Notes: generated by a model not told the origin, from the sequence alone. A stretch of 31,224 bases of DNA from Bacillus sp. X1(2014) (GCF_007678255.1 NZ_VEED01000033.1:1-31224); one strand, 5' to 3'. Numbered from the stretch's first letter, positions 7,103 to 14,584 are shown. Numbers and translations: made by a program.

Positions 7103-7486
7103 TTGAAGAAAAAGAGATTCCAAGTTTTTTTATTTATCTATTTATTTTCATTATTAATTATAAGTGGGTGTAATAAACCACCTGAGCAGGATATAGGTGA
7201 TGCTGTGTCGAAATCAGAGGATTATTATAAAAAGTCAAAAGGTATTGATTGTGTTGGGGCATTTGATGGAGAAAATGCAAAACTTAGACTTTTACTCGGA
7301 GAGCAAAAAACAGAACAAGAGGCAACTAAGTTATTTAATGAAATGTTAAATACTATCAAAAGGTATTCAAACAATGCTGACACTTGGGATTACTACAACG
7401 CCAAATTAGATTTAGCATATAAAGATACCATTATATTTGAAGGAACTAAGGAAGCAGGAAAAAAACTTATAGTTAATGCTAAATAA
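7103..7486 (+). CDS. Small lipoprotein
   Basis: 127 aa from a TTG start with GAGGAGG nine bases upstream. Signal peptide KKKRFQVFLFIYLFSLLIISGC with lipobox ISGC (Cys23), so the mature protein should be lipid-anchored outside the membrane. The mature part is short and helical; no known family. It is the only gene between repeat copies 6 and 7. Confidence 0.75.
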   Translation: MKKKRFQVFLFIYLFSLLIISGCNKPPEQDIGDAVSKSEDYYKKSKGIDCVGAFDGENAKLRLLLGEQKTEQEATKLFNEMLNTIKRYSNNADTWDYYNAKLDLAYKDTIIFEGTKEAGKKLIVNAK

Positions 7487-7502
7487 AAATTTATCACCGC
7501 TC

Positions 7503-7536
7503 CTAGTTCTACTAAAGGGGCAGGTTAGTTTAAGTG
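7503..7536 (+). repeat. Array repeat copy 7 (half B only)
   Basis: TTCTACTAAAGGGGCAGGTTAGTTTAAGTG. No half A or hairpin. The following stretch to 7775 holds no gene that I can support. Confidence 0.65.
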
Positions 7537-7775
7537 TATTTCTTCACAATATTAAGAAAAAAGTATTCTTTCTTTGTTAGTAAAATCGTTTTTTTATATT
7601 TGTCTGGTGTCACCAAACTAAATTAAAGGCATTTCTAAAATTGTGTAAATACTAAATCAATTAAGTACCCATTATATTGAATGATTTGAACAAAGTTTAT
7701 TATTTATTGCTGCGAACAAAACAGCCATGTTCATACCTAGCTGTTGAACTTCCGCGCTTTAATATTTTTTAGTAA

Positions 7776-8040
7776 TTATAATATTCTCTCTACTAATTCT
7801 CCGACTTGCTCTGCCATAACGCGTGGCGGATAAGGTATTCCTTCTTTAAGCTACCATTCCACCAGTTCAAAGTATGCAGCGGAAACAATTCGAATAATGA
7901 TATCTTCGTTTAATCCTTTATTTTTGCCTACGGTAACATTGACTTCGTCTCTTAAGATGGGGATGGGGAAGCCAACTTTTTACGAGGTACCGCCAACAAA
8001 AATGATTTTTAATGTACCGTATTTATGATACGTTTCATCA
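7776..8040 (-). pseudogene. Decayed TetR-family regulator, C-terminal part
   Basis: Read on the minus strand, one frame gives HYDETYHKYG..., EDIIIRIVSAAYFELVEW, a stop, then LKEGIPYPPRVMAEQVGELV and ERIL-stop. This is the usual end of TetR/AcrR regulators in Bacillus (AAxFGLVEWWLKNGMPYPPEVM). Two in-frame stops (TAG where the second Trp is expected, and a TAA further up) and no DNA-binding front end show that the gene is dead. A relic of older sequence between array units. Confidence 0.65.
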
Positions 8041-8139
8041 TAATGAATCAATATGAAGTATAGAAATTAGAGAATCTCTAATAATAAAAAAATTAAGAGG
8101 ACAAACTTTAGGAATTCTTTTAGTATCGGAGTGAACCGT

Positions 8140-9000
8140 GTGCATAATAGTTATTGGTTTTTTGCATTACTCATTTCAAGTACGATACTGTTTTGTTTTA
8201 TTTTATTAAAAAAAAGAAACACTCGAACCCTGTTTCTTTATTTAACAATGGTTGGATTTGGTTATATCATCGAGACCAATATATTTAATTTCTTAGGAAG
8301 CTATGATTATAACCCCAATATTATCAAGCGTAATTCATTTTATGACAGTGAATTGGGAGCGTTTTTCTCAAACGCATTATCTTTACCGGTCACAGCAACC
8401 TTGATAGCAACTTTCCACTTAAATTGGCTTTGGATCATCTTTTTTTCTGGATTCTTTGTAGGGATTGAATGGTTATTTTTAAAGCTTCATATCTATACAC
8501 AGCACTGGTGGAAATTAGCATATACAGGATTAGGTCTCCCTTTATATTTTTCTTTAGCTAAGGTTTTCTATAAATGGATTTTACACCCTTCAAGGGGATT
8601 CAAACACAATTTGATGCTCTATTTAATCACGGGTTCCATATCTGCCAGTGCCCATATTCTTCCGATGCTCTTTTTCTTGAATAGATTTTATCGCCCTAGA
8701 TGGTTTGAGAATGTAGGGAAAGATTCCATTGCATTCTCAGCAATTTACTATTTATGCGCAAGTCTTTTTTATTGTCTTATGATTAAAATCAATTGGAAAC
8801 CAAAATGGTTCAAATATATTTTAACAGGTTTATTTATTTATACTGTGAATCAAGTTCTTGAAAAGATTGGAATTCTTCATAGTCTCGTGTGGTGGGACCA
8901 AATTTACTATATTTGTTTAGCATTATTTCTTATTTTCCTTGTTGGAGTTATAGATAAAAGATTATCTAAACAAATAGTAGTCGATAAAAATCCATCCTAA
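8140..9000 (+). CDS. Multi-pass membrane protein
   Basis: 286 aa from GTG 8140 (CGGAG seven bases upstream); a GTG at 8131 in the same frame overlaps that site and would add three residues. About eight hydrophobic segments run through the chain. IEWLFLKLHIYTQHWWKLAYT (near 110-130) recalls the W-W-K-x-x-Y-T pattern of CBO0543-type proteins, one of which is the next gene, so the pair may be related. No function known. The start of the coding region is not preceded by an array repeat; one follows at 9036. Confidence 0.7.
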   Translation: MHNSYWFFALLISSTILFCFILLKKRNTRTLFLYLTMVGFGYIIETNIFNFLGSYDYNPNIIKRNSFYDSELGAFFSNALSLPVTATLIATFHLNWLWIIFFSGFFVGIEWLFLKLHIYTQHWWKLAYTGLGLPLYFSLAKVFYKWILHPSRGFKHNLMLYLITGSISASAHILPMLFFLNRFYRPRWFENVGKDSIAFSAIYYLCASLFYCLMIKINWKPKWFKYILTGLFIYTVNQVLEKIGILHSLVWWDQIYYICLALFLIFLVGVIDKRLSKQIVVDKNPS

Positions 9001-9035
9001 TAAAAACAGGTGCAGTCTTCATTTAGACGAAATTA

Positions 9036-9115
9036 TTTGTAAAAATATGTACTCCAACTAACTGGGTGCTTGAGTTGAACAAAAGGGTTGCAGCTGCGGC
9101 ACTTTTTCGGTCTTT
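9036..9115 (+). repeat. Array repeat copy 8
   Basis: TTGTAAAAATATGTACTCCAA, CTAACTGGGTGCTTGAGTTGAAC, hairpin GTTGC-agct-GCGGC and TTTTT; half B is lost apart from T-rich traces. An open frame running through it (from 9066) is a by-product of the repeat, not a real N-terminus. Confidence 0.75.
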
Positions 9116-9173
9116 TTTGAGTTGTATAATTACTCATTTGCAAGGTATAACTAACTTAAAAAAAGGGAATTTC

Positions 9174-9644
9174 ATGATAGGATTAATCGTCGCAATAATC
9201 ATATTTAATTTCATTGCATTTAAATTTAATAAACGACTCACTCTTAACCAAATAATTAACATTTGGGTGTTTACTATTGCATTCCGACAAACCAGTGATG
9301 TTTTTCTTGATTTTAAATATCATGCTTACTGGTACTTTACAAAAGATATTGATTGGATTGCGTTACCTTTCCATCTTGTGTTAATTCCTTCAATTAATAT
9401 GATGTTTTTAAATTGGTTTCCATTTCGAACTATAATAATAAATCAAATTTTGTACATAACCATTTGGGTAATTGGTAGTTTAATTTATGAACTAATTGCA
9501 TTACTACCTGACCCTTGGGGTTACTTCCATTATGGATGGTGGAAACTATGGTATGACGCAATTGCTGACCCAATACTTTTTCTTATTCTTTTAGCATATT
9601 ACAAATTGGTATGTAAGGCAGAAAAGAAGCTCAAGCTTGGTTAA
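9174..9644 (+). CDS. CBO0543 family membrane protein
   Basis: 156 aa from ATG 9174 (AAAAGGG upstream). Longer readings begin inside the repeat and are not credible. Five hydrophobic segments; LIPSINMMFLNWFPF, LIYELIALL, WGYFHYGWWKLWYDAIADPI (residues ~80-140) carry the family's N-x-F-P, E and G-W-K-L-W-Y features. Function unknown; such proteins are common and often multi-copy in Bacillus. Confidence 0.75.
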   Translation: MIGLIVAIIIFNFIAFKFNKRLTLNQIINIWVFTIAFRQTSDVFLDFKYHAYWYFTKDIDWIALPFHLVLIPSINMMFLNWFPFRTIIINQILYITIWVIGSLIYELIALLPDPWGYFHYGWWKLWYDAIADPILFLILLAYYKLVCKAEKKLKLG

Positions 9645-9667
9645 CACTGAAAAAAGGATTAGCAATA

Positions 9668-9715
9668 TTGTGTATTATTGCACTTACACTAAAGGGGCTT
9701 TACTTGAATAATAAC
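9668..9715 (+). repeat. Array repeat copy 9 (half A)
   Basis: TTGTGTATTATTGCACTTAC, then ACTAAAGGGGCTTTACTTGAATAATAAC. Hairpin and half B missing. Confidence 0.6.
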
Positions 9716-9898
9716 AACATAAGAATCCAAACTAATTGTGAAAATTCAGGAGTGGCAAATATGGTTGCGTTTATGTCGTCTTGCAAATACTTTTAAAAAA
9801 TGTTAAACTTTAGAAGAATTATTTTTGGTCGGTGTAAAGGATAGTATAAGATTAACTTTTCGTCTTTATGATCACTGAGTGCAAGGATAGTAACACAT

Positions 9899-9915
9899 TG
9901 TGTGCAAAGCACACA
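9899..9915 (+). promoter_or_regulatory. Hairpin in the csp leader
   Basis: TGTGTGC-aaa-GCACACA directly before AGGAGG of the cold-shock gene. Such leader structures near the ribosome site often tune translation with temperature in csp genes; here that is inference. Confidence 0.5.
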
Positions 9916-9930
9916 GCAGGAGGAAACAAA

Positions 9931-10131
9931 ATGGAACAAGGTAAAGTAAAATGGTTTAACGCAGAAAAAGGTTTCGGATTTATCGAACGCGAAGCTGGAG
10001 ACGATGTATTCGTTCACTTCTCAGCAATCCAAAGCGAAGGTTTCAAATCTTTAGACGAAGGTCAAGCAGTTACTTTTGAAGTAGAGCAAGGTCAACGTGG
10101 TCCCCAAGCTACTAACGTTCGTAAAGCTTAA
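9931..10131 (+). CDS. cspC: Cold-shock protein, CspC-like
   Basis: 66 aa, a full cold-shock domain: RNP1 GFGFIE and RNP2 DVFVHF, with [10 protein letters not shown] at the front. It binds single-stranded RNA/DNA and melts RNA structure in the cold. The sequence is closest in my memory to B. subtilis CspC ([20 protein letters not shown]). ATG 9931 follows AGGAGG; the in-frame extension upstream is leader RNA. The long leader with a hairpin fits a cold-regulated gene. Codon use is that of a highly expressed gene (GGT, CAA, GAA), unlike its neighbours. Confidence 0.95.
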   Translation: MEQGKVKWFNAEKGFGFIEREAGDDVFVHFSAIQSEGFKSLDEGQAVTFEVEQGQRGPQATNVRKA

Positions 10132-10156
10132 TAATAAATAATAATGTTGGATATAG

Positions 10157-10186
10157 ACAGGCTCTATTTTAGAGTCTGTTTTTTAT
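10157..10186 (+). terminator. Terminator of the cold-shock gene
   Basis: ACAGGCTCT-atttt-AGAGTCTGT followed by TTTTTAT. Confidence 0.8.
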
Positions 10187-10311
10187 TTACGTTAAAAACA
10201 AGAAACCCCACTCACGAATGAATGGGGAACATGTAAACAAGTAAATCAAATGGTAATCAAAGTGTATCACATAATCAATCAAAAATTCTACTAATTATCA
10301 AATAAAAATAA

Positions 10312-10331
10312 GCATCCGATTATTCGGATGC
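10312..10331 (-). terminator. Terminator of the 69-aa minus-strand gene
   Basis: GCATCCG-attatt-CGGATGC; on the minus strand it is followed by TTATTTTTATTTG. It overlaps the stop codon of the gene it ends. Confidence 0.7.
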
Positions 10332-10529
10332 ATACTTAATTATTCCATGTAAATAAACTGAGTATTCTCTCTGTACATATTCTCTTAATTTTATTCTTTG
10401 TTCTGTTTCTAATACTCTAACCAATTCTTGAATCTTTTTTTCATCTTCTTTTGTAGTAGGAATCTCTAATGAAAACATATTACCTCGACTACCATTTAAT
10501 AATCTTTTTAATAACTCAACTTTATTCAT
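10320..10529 (-). CDS. Hypothetical protein, 69 aa
   Basis: Minus strand. ATG at 10529 has AAAGGGGATG seven bases before it, so the longer reading to 10562 is unlikely. Charged, helical; begins MNKVELLKRLLNGSRG. No family recognised. Own terminator at the stop codon. Confidence 0.65.
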   Translation of the reverse strand: MNKVELLKRLLNGSRGNMFSLEIPTTKEDEKKIQELVRVLETEQRIKLREYVQREYSVYLHGIIKYASE

Positions 10530-10637
10530 TGGGTCATCCCCTTTAGTTGTTATATTCGACATAAATTGGACTTTTTCCTTGGAATATCTTATATTGTTTC
10601 AAGTTTTACCGACTTTCCACTAAAAGCATCTGATTAT

Positions 10638-10670
10638 AGGTACCCTGACAGAAATGGGTAGCTTTTTTTA
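10638..10670 (+). terminator. Terminator-like hairpin without a clear gene
   Basis: GGTACCC-tgacagaaat-GGGTAGC followed by seven T residues, pointing to the plus strand although genes on both sides are on the minus strand. It may be a left-over of a lost plus-strand gene. Confidence 0.4.
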
Positions 10671-10853
10671 TTTGCTTTTTTTATACCCACCTTCTACCAA
10701 TCTAATCATATCACGCCCTGAGGTCTTTTCTGTTTCATGATAACCTTGTTCATCACGCAAACTCAAGTACCAGTTGCTATCGTCGTCTTCATTTAGCCTA
10801 TATAACTTATTGGTAAAAACATTAGTATAAAAATCTCCATTTCTTAGCCTCAT
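10668..10853 (-). CDS. Hypothetical protein, 61 aa
   Basis: Minus strand; AGGTGGG eight bases before ATG. MRLRNGDFYTNVFTNKLYRL then a WYLSLRD segment and an Arg-rich end look like a small beta-rich domain. No family recognised. 10854-11030 holds no gene. Confidence 0.6.
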   Translation of the reverse strand: MRLRNGDFYTNVFTNKLYRLNEDDDSNWYLSLRDEQGYHETEKTSGRDMIRLVEGGYKKSK

Positions 10854-11030
10854 AATATCCCACCTCTAATGTATATAAACTGTATTATGCCCAAGATAAG
10901 CACCTGGAGCCATTAGATACATATACAGTCCAAAAATCCCATAGATATACAAGGAAAAGACGTGACAATCAAGGGCGTAGGGACAGAACATGGAAAGTAT
11001 GTAAAGTAAGGAATGCCTGCAGCTGAATTT

Positions 11031-11070
11031 TTCCTTCTTCAGCTAACGAAGCAGGATAGTTGAAGAAGGA
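11031..11070 (+). repeat. Array repeat copy 10 (half B)
   Basis: CTTCTTCAGCTAACGAAGCAGGATAGTTGAAGAAGG: arms CTTCTTCA-CTA / TAG-TGAAGAAG pair almost fully, with an outer triplet (TTC/GAA) that differs from other copies, i.e. changed on both arms. The next 60 bases resemble those after copy 16. Confidence 0.75.
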
Positions 11071-11081
11071 ATTAATTATTA

Positions 11082-11168
11082 ATGCCTCATTTGACACAGA
11101 AAGCGACGAAAAAGAAAAAAACAGAAAAAGAATCACCCTTTTCCTGTTTGATCTTTGATATCCAATAG
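11082..11168 (+). other. Short open frame after repeat copy 10 (28 codons)
   Basis: ATG preceded by GAAGAAGGA, reading MPHLTQKATKKKK... to TAG. Its start matches the short frame after copy 16 (MSHLTEIATEKK). It overlaps a better minus-strand gene, so it may be a worn gene start carried with the repeat, not a functional peptide. Confidence 0.3.
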
Positions 11169-11261
11169 TAACCGAATAATAACAAAACTAAATATAGTCG
11201 AAATGAAAGCAGCAACCAAGCCTAGTGAGATAATGGTACTGTCTTTGTTTTTCTTAAACAT
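11133..11261 (-). CDS. Small membrane protein, 42 aa
   Basis: Minus strand, strong site AAAGGAGAAACTT before ATG. MFKKNKD then a hydrophobic helix (TIISLGLVAAFISTIFSFVI) and a charged tail ending DQTGKG. One membrane segment with the amino end probably inside. No family known. Too short for many gene callers, but the ribosome site and clean composition make it credible. Confidence 0.6.
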   Translation of the reverse strand: MFKKNKDSTIISLGLVAAFISTIFSFVIIRLLLDIKDQTGKG

Positions 11262-11390
11262 AAGTTTCTCCTTTGTAAAACAATTGTAAAGTTAGTTTAT
11301 CCAAGTATAACCAATTATTTGCATCTATTTCATAAATACTTACGTCATTGAACGAAGAAAATGTGCAGTAAATGAGAAAGGGCTTGTTAA

Positions 11391-11479
11391 ACTAACTGGG
11401 TGCAAGAGTTAAAGATTGGGATGGCTACGGCGATCCCTTTTTTATTGAACTTACGGATGCAGAATAGTTGAACAGGAAG
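11391..11479 (+). repeat. Array repeat copy 11 (full)
   Basis: CTTGTTAAACTAACTGGGTGCAAGAGTTAAAGA, hairpin GGGATGGC-tacg-GCGATCCC with TTTTTT, then TTATTGAACTTACGGATGCAGAATAGTTGAACAGG. Confidence 0.8.
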
Positions 11480-11480
11480 A

Positions 11481-11489
11481 TGCTAAAAT
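11481..11489 (+). promoter_or_regulatory. Extended -10 box beyond repeat copy 11
   Basis: TGCTAAAAT, 35 bases before ATG 11524. Confidence 0.45.
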
Positions 11490-11523
11490 TACAATAGGAA
11501 CTTTTGTTTTGGGGGTAATAAAT

Positions 11524-11640
11524 ATGGATTTTGGCAAACAGTGTTCTTATAAATTACAAGAGATATCCAAAGGGGAAATAGATGTGTTCTTCAAGAAAAG
11601 TATGATTCTTAAAAATAAGTTTGTGAAACATTGTACTTAA
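11524..11640 (+). CDS. Short ORF between two repeats, 38 aa
   Basis: Begins MDFGKQCSYKLQEISKGEID, preceded by TTTTGGGGG and an extended -10. Its last residues and stop codon are made by the leader of repeat copy 12 (TTTGTGAAACATTGTACTTAA). Either a truly tiny gene or the front of a longer gene cut off where the repeat joined. No family recognised. Confidence 0.4.
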   Translation: MDFGKQCSYKLQEISKGEIDVFFKKSMILKNKFVKHCT

Positions 11641-11716
11641 AGTAACGGGTACTTTACTTCAAGAAGGAGTAAAGCCTTTTTCTTATTCAAGTAACGGGGC
11701 AGGTTAGTGGAATAAC
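11620..11716 (+). repeat. Array repeat copy 12 (full)
   Basis: TTTGTGAAACATTGTACTTAA, AGTAACGGGTA, hairpin CTTTACTTC-aagaa-GGAGTAAAG with CTTTTTC, then CTTATTCAAGTAACGGGGCAGGTTAGTGGAATAAC. Half A's own arms (TTAAAGTAA / TTACTTCAA) can pair too. Confidence 0.85.
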
Positions 11717-11718
11717 TA

Positions 11719-11727
11719 TGTTATAAT
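11719..11727 (+). promoter_or_regulatory. Extended -10 box beyond repeat copy 12
   Basis: TGTTATAAT, a perfect TATAAT with the TGn extension, 36 bases before ATG 11763. Confidence 0.6.
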
Positions 11728-11762
11728 GTAAGAAACAGAAGAGTTGTTATAGGAAGTGAAAA

Positions 11763-12197
11763 ATGTTTTTTTATTATTTAATGCTCATACTTGGAGTATT
11801 GTTTGTAGTAGGCTCAGCAATTTACTTCATTCTAATGTTTATTGACAAAGACTACCCATTATTAGAAATAGGTAAATGCTTTTTAGCCTTTTTATTTGGT
11901 GTTTTACTTTTAGTTGTTACTCTCCCAAGTTTAAAATATGTTGTGCTTAAGGAATATGATGTCGCCAGTGGGAAATGTGTTATCGAAATAGATTCATCAG
12001 GTCGTTCTTCTGAAGCGGATTTTAAAATGCTCGATACAAATGAAATGTTTTCCTTCAGAGATATTCCTGCACTAAATGCTTATCGAAAGTCAATACCTTA
12101 TTATTGTGAGGTGACAGTTACAAAAGACCATGAGTTTGAAATTAGTTATAAAATATATAATGCCAAAACACGAAAGTTAATAGTAACAAGTAAATAG
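11763..12197 (+). CDS. Membrane protein, 144 aa
   Basis: Two membrane segments (residues ~4-25 and 38-60) followed by a soluble domain of about 80 residues with Y-C-E-V-T-V and an FEISYKIYNAKTRKL end. AGGAAGTG precedes ATG. The only gene between repeat copies 12 and 13. No family recognised. Confidence 0.7.
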   Translation: MFFYYLMLILGVLFVVGSAIYFILMFIDKDYPLLEIGKCFLAFLFGVLLLVVTLPSLKYVVLKEYDVASGKCVIEIDSSGRSSEADFKMLDTNEMFSFRDIPALNAYRKSIPYYCEVTVTKDHEFEISYKIYNAKTRKLIVTSK

Positions 12198-12227
12198 CCT
12201 TTGTTTACAGTTAAGTGTTACCATAAA

Positions 12228-12285
12228 GTAGAGTAACTAAGGGAAAAGAGTTTAAGTGTCATCTTAACTGGTGGCACTTTTATTT
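12228..12285 (+). repeat. Array repeat copy 13 (worn) with terminator
   Basis: GAGTAACTAAGGGAAAAGAGTTTAAG recalls half A; hairpin AAGTGTCATC-ttaact-GGTGGCACTT and TTATTTTT follow. Half B is absent. It ends the 11763 gene. Confidence 0.55.
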
Positions 12286-12441
12286 TTATTAATGTTATTG
12301 AAAAAATTAATGAACAATACGAACAGAATGTGAAGTATGGTGCAATTAAAATTATGGATTATTGGCATATAGGATTGAAAAATTATGTACTTAAAAATTT
12401 TTACATATTGGAATGATTTTGATAACGGAAAAGAAAAAAAG

Positions 12442-12460
12442 CCCCTCAATGATTGAGGGG
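12442..12460 (-). terminator. Private terminator of arr
   Basis: CCCCTCA-atga-TTGAGGGG, followed on the minus strand by CTTTTTTTC. Not related to the array repeat. Confidence 0.85.
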
Positions 12461-12478
12461 AAAGTGTTTATTTGAAAA

Positions 12479-12895
12479 TTAATCGTATATCACATTTTTT
12501 CCTTCTTCACTTAATTTCTTTAAAGATGTAAGCATATGATTTATCTCTTCATCAGAGTGTCTTTCCCATGAAGCTAATTCAGCTATTATTTTTAGAGGTG
12601 ATTTAGATCTATATGAGCGTGTTGGGTTTCCAGGAAATCTTTTATCAGTTAAGTTAGGATCATTTTCAAAATCTCCTAATGGTTCTACAATGTAGATTCT
12701 TTCTTTTGAATTAGATGTTGCTAATTCAGCACCCCATTTGGCAGCATTTAATGTTGCAGTAAAGTATATATAGTTAGATTTTTTTTCTTGGTAATTTGAT
12801 AAGTGTTGCGGTTCTAATAAATCACCAATTTCTAATTCTGCTTTAGTACCATGAAAAAAAGGACCATTATCTAAGACATCTTTTTTGTCATTCAT
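12479..12895 (-). CDS. arr: NAD(+)-rifampin ADP-ribosyltransferase
   Basis: 138 aa, full length for Arr. It transfers ADP-ribose from NAD to the C23 hydroxyl of rifamycins and so inactivates them in the cytoplasm. FFHGTKAELEIGDLL (His15), SNYIYFTATLNAAKWGAELA (Tyr44) and IYIVEPLGDFENDPNLTDK are the family signatures, with the His-Tyr-Asp triad apparently kept. PGNPTRSYRS follows as in other Arr proteins. Minus strand, against the direction of the flanking repeats, with its own ribosome site (AGAGGTG) and terminator. arr is well known as a mobile cassette gene in Gram-negative integrons, but also as an intrinsic gene in Bacillus. Confidence 0.93.
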   Translation of the reverse strand: MNDKKDVLDNGPFFHGTKAELEIGDLLEPQHLSNYQEKKSNYIYFTATLNAAKWGAELATSNSKERIYIVEPLGDFENDPNLTDKRFPGNPTRSYRSKSPLKIIAELASWERHSDEEINHMLTSLKKLSEEGKNVIYD

Positions 12896-13079
12896 ACTGA
12901 TACACCTCTTCTATTTTTAGATTTGTACTTAAAGTAAAATATAGTGTAGAAATTACAAAAAAATACTCTATTATAAAAATATAAATAACGGTATAATGTT
13001 AGTAGAGAGAATGATATTGAGTAATTCTGTTAATGATTATTTTAAATTTATTAAATTAAATGATACTAATATTTATAGT

Positions 13080-13141
13080 CCAGCTGCCATTCTAGGCGGC
13101 TTTTTCTTTTTGTGCTAACGGGGCAGGTTAGTGCAATAAGG
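13080..13141 (+). repeat. Array repeat copy 14 (hairpin plus half B)
   Basis: AGCTGCC-attcta-GGCGGCT with TTTTTC, then TTTTTGTGCTAACGGGGCAGGTTAGTGCAATAAG. In the 180 bases before it (12896-13079) I see only TTTGTACTTAAAGTA (12926-12940), a scrap of the leader. Confidence 0.8.
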
Positions 13142-13198
13142 ATTTTTGGGAATGATAAAGAAAACTTCAAATATACAAGTTGAATCAAGGTGAGTTAA

Positions 13199-13585
13199 AT
13201 GAGATTTAAAGTGAAACTTATTTTGATAACAATAATCACAATACTTGCTGTATTTAAGGTTGGTAAATATGTATTGGATACATTGTTTGGAGATATGTGT
13301 GGAAATGATATTGTACAAAAAGTCCCTTCACCTAGTGGTGAGAATGTGGCTTATGTTTTCGAAAGAAGTTGTGGTGCAACAACAGGATTTTCACCTCAAT
13401 TATCCATTTTAGATAAAGATGACGATTTTCAAAATGAATCTGGAAATACATTTAGGTCAGATAAAGACTTTTCTTTTGAATGGATTGATGAAAAGAACCT
13501 AAAAGTTATTTACGATAAATCCTCTGAAACTTACGAAATGGATAAAAAAGTGAATGGGATTGAGATTGATTATGTTCGAAAATAA
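13199..13585 (+). CDS. Single-pass protein, DUF5412-like
   Basis: 128 aa. One N-terminal membrane helix or signal (residues ~5-25), then a small outer domain: CGNDIVQKVPSPSGENVAYV, ERSCGATTGFSPQLSIL, two conserved-looking Cys (34 and 58) and an end EIDYVRK. The PSPxG...RxCGATTGF pattern is that of DUF5412 proteins as I remember them; function unknown. It lies alone between copies 14 and 15. Confidence 0.6.
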   Translation: MRFKVKLILITIITILAVFKVGKYVLDTLFGDMCGNDIVQKVPSPSGENVAYVFERSCGATTGFSPQLSILDKDDDFQNESGNTFRSDKDFSFEWIDEKNLKVIYDKSSETYEMDKKVNGIEIDYVRK

Positions 13586-13596
13586 GAGAGATTATG

Positions 13597-13693
13597 TCTT
13601 GTTCAACTAAAGGGTGCAATAGTGGAAGGACGAGGATTGCTGCAGCGATCCTTTTTTTGTTATTGAGCTAACTTGGCAGGTAGTTCAATAAGG
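13597..13693 (+). repeat. Array repeat copy 15 (full)
   Basis: CTTGTTCAACTAAAGGGTGCAATAGTGGAAGG, hairpin GGATTGC-tgca-GCGATCC with TTTTTTT, then TTATTGAGCTAACTTGGCAGGTAGTTCAATAAGG. Both halves are self-complementary. Confidence 0.85.
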
Positions 13694-13695
13694 AA

Positions 13696-13704
13696 TGGTA
13701 TAAT
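13696..13704 (+). promoter_or_regulatory. Extended -10 box beyond repeat copy 15
   Basis: TGGTATAAT, 56 bases before ATG 13760. Confidence 0.55.
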
Positions 13705-13759
13705 TATTAGCATTAAATAATCTAAATAACATTGATTTTTTGAAAGTGAGAAACAATAA

Positions 13760-14425
13760 ATGAACTTAAAACATTATCTAAACGAAAAGTTTCCAACAGT
13801 GGACTTAATTCCTAGTATTTATTATCAATGGGACTCTGGTATTCATTTTTCACTTGGAGGAGACCTATATCAATTTAATGAGAAAGATGAACTAAATCAT
13901 GTTATGTTTCAACTTGTATATGAACAAACTCTTACAATATTTAATGAATTATTTGACCAAGATGATGACTTGTTCCTTGTAACTAATCTTTATAAGCACA
14001 AAACTAAAGAAAAACGAATCAAAAAATTGCATGTCTATAAGCGTTTTCTAAAGAATAAAATTGATTTAAATAAAATTCATGTTAAGTCATATCCATATCC
14101 GTTCGAGATGGACGATGATAAAGAATATGAGATGCAACAATTTTCATTAAAATGTCAACGGAAAGATTTCAATGTACATCAATTACTTAAGGCAGCTTGC
14201 AATGAAGATTTTCCATTGAACCCAAGGTTTGGTGGATACTCAATAGGTTATCCAGATGTATTTTTTGTTAATGTCACTAAAGATATTATTTTCTTTATCT
14301 ATGACGATAGAGGTTGTGAAGTTATTGCACGGGATGTAGTTAGATTACGTTCACTCTATAAGAAGTATTTTGATTGGGTTGAAGATGTTGATAGAAAAAG
14401 GATTGAAAGTGGATTAGGGCTTTAA
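13760..14425 (+). CDS. DUF3885 domain protein
   Basis: 221 aa, the usual length. DLFLVTNLYKHKT, the YKRFLKNK segment, QQFSLKCQRKDFNVHQLLKA, NPRFGGYSIGYPDVFFVN and IIFFIYDDRGCEVIARD (residues ~72-192) are strong DUF3885 features. Soluble, function unknown; found in Bacillus in small accessory loci. ATG has a weak AAGTGAG site. The whole unit between copies 15 and 16 is this one gene. Confidence 0.88.
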   Translation: MNLKHYLNEKFPTVDLIPSIYYQWDSGIHFSLGGDLYQFNEKDELNHVMFQLVYEQTLTIFNELFDQDDDLFLVTNLYKHKTKEKRIKKLHVYKRFLKNKIDLNKIHVKSYPYPFEMDDDKEYEMQQFSLKCQRKDFNVHQLLKAACNEDFPLNPRFGGYSIGYPDVFFVNVTKDIIFFIYDDRGCEVIARDVVRLRSLYKKYFDWVEDVDRKRIESGLGL

Positions 14426-14449
14426 TGATTGAATGGGACTTACTTTCTA

Positions 14450-14530
14450 ATGCAACTAACTGGGTGCATTACTGGAACAACAGTAATGGTTTTTCTTATT
14501 GAAGTAACGGAGCAGTTTAGTTGAAGAAGG
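14450..14530 (+). repeat. Array repeat copy 16 (full)
   Basis: TGCAACTAACTGGGTG, hairpin CATTACTG-gaacaa-CAGTAATG with GTTTTTC, then CTTATTGAAGTAACGGAGCAGTTTAGTTGAAGAAGG. The two half-B arms do not match each other at the variable bases. Confidence 0.85.
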
Positions 14531-14542
14531 AATTGATTATTA

Positions 14543-14584
14543 ATGTCGCATTTGACGGAAATTGCGACAGAAAAAAAGCGTTGA
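14543..14584 (+). other. Short open frame after repeat copy 16 (13 codons)
   Basis: ATG with GAAGAAGGA upstream, MSHLTEIATEKKR-stop. Same start as the frame after copy 10. Probably a worn gene start or leader peptide. Confidence 0.25.

Noticed and set aside
9066..9173. N-terminal extension of the CBO0543 protein
   Set aside because: Translates repeat copy 8 (ELNKRVAAAALFR); the real start ATG 9174 follows it.
9868..9930. N-terminal extension of the cold-shock protein
   Set aside because: It runs through the leader hairpin and Shine-Dalgarno site; standard csp length starts at 9931.
13011..13121. Short plus frame MILSNSVNDYFKFIK...
   Set aside because: It ends in repeat copy 14 through its hairpin and has no ribosome site; AT-rich chance frame.
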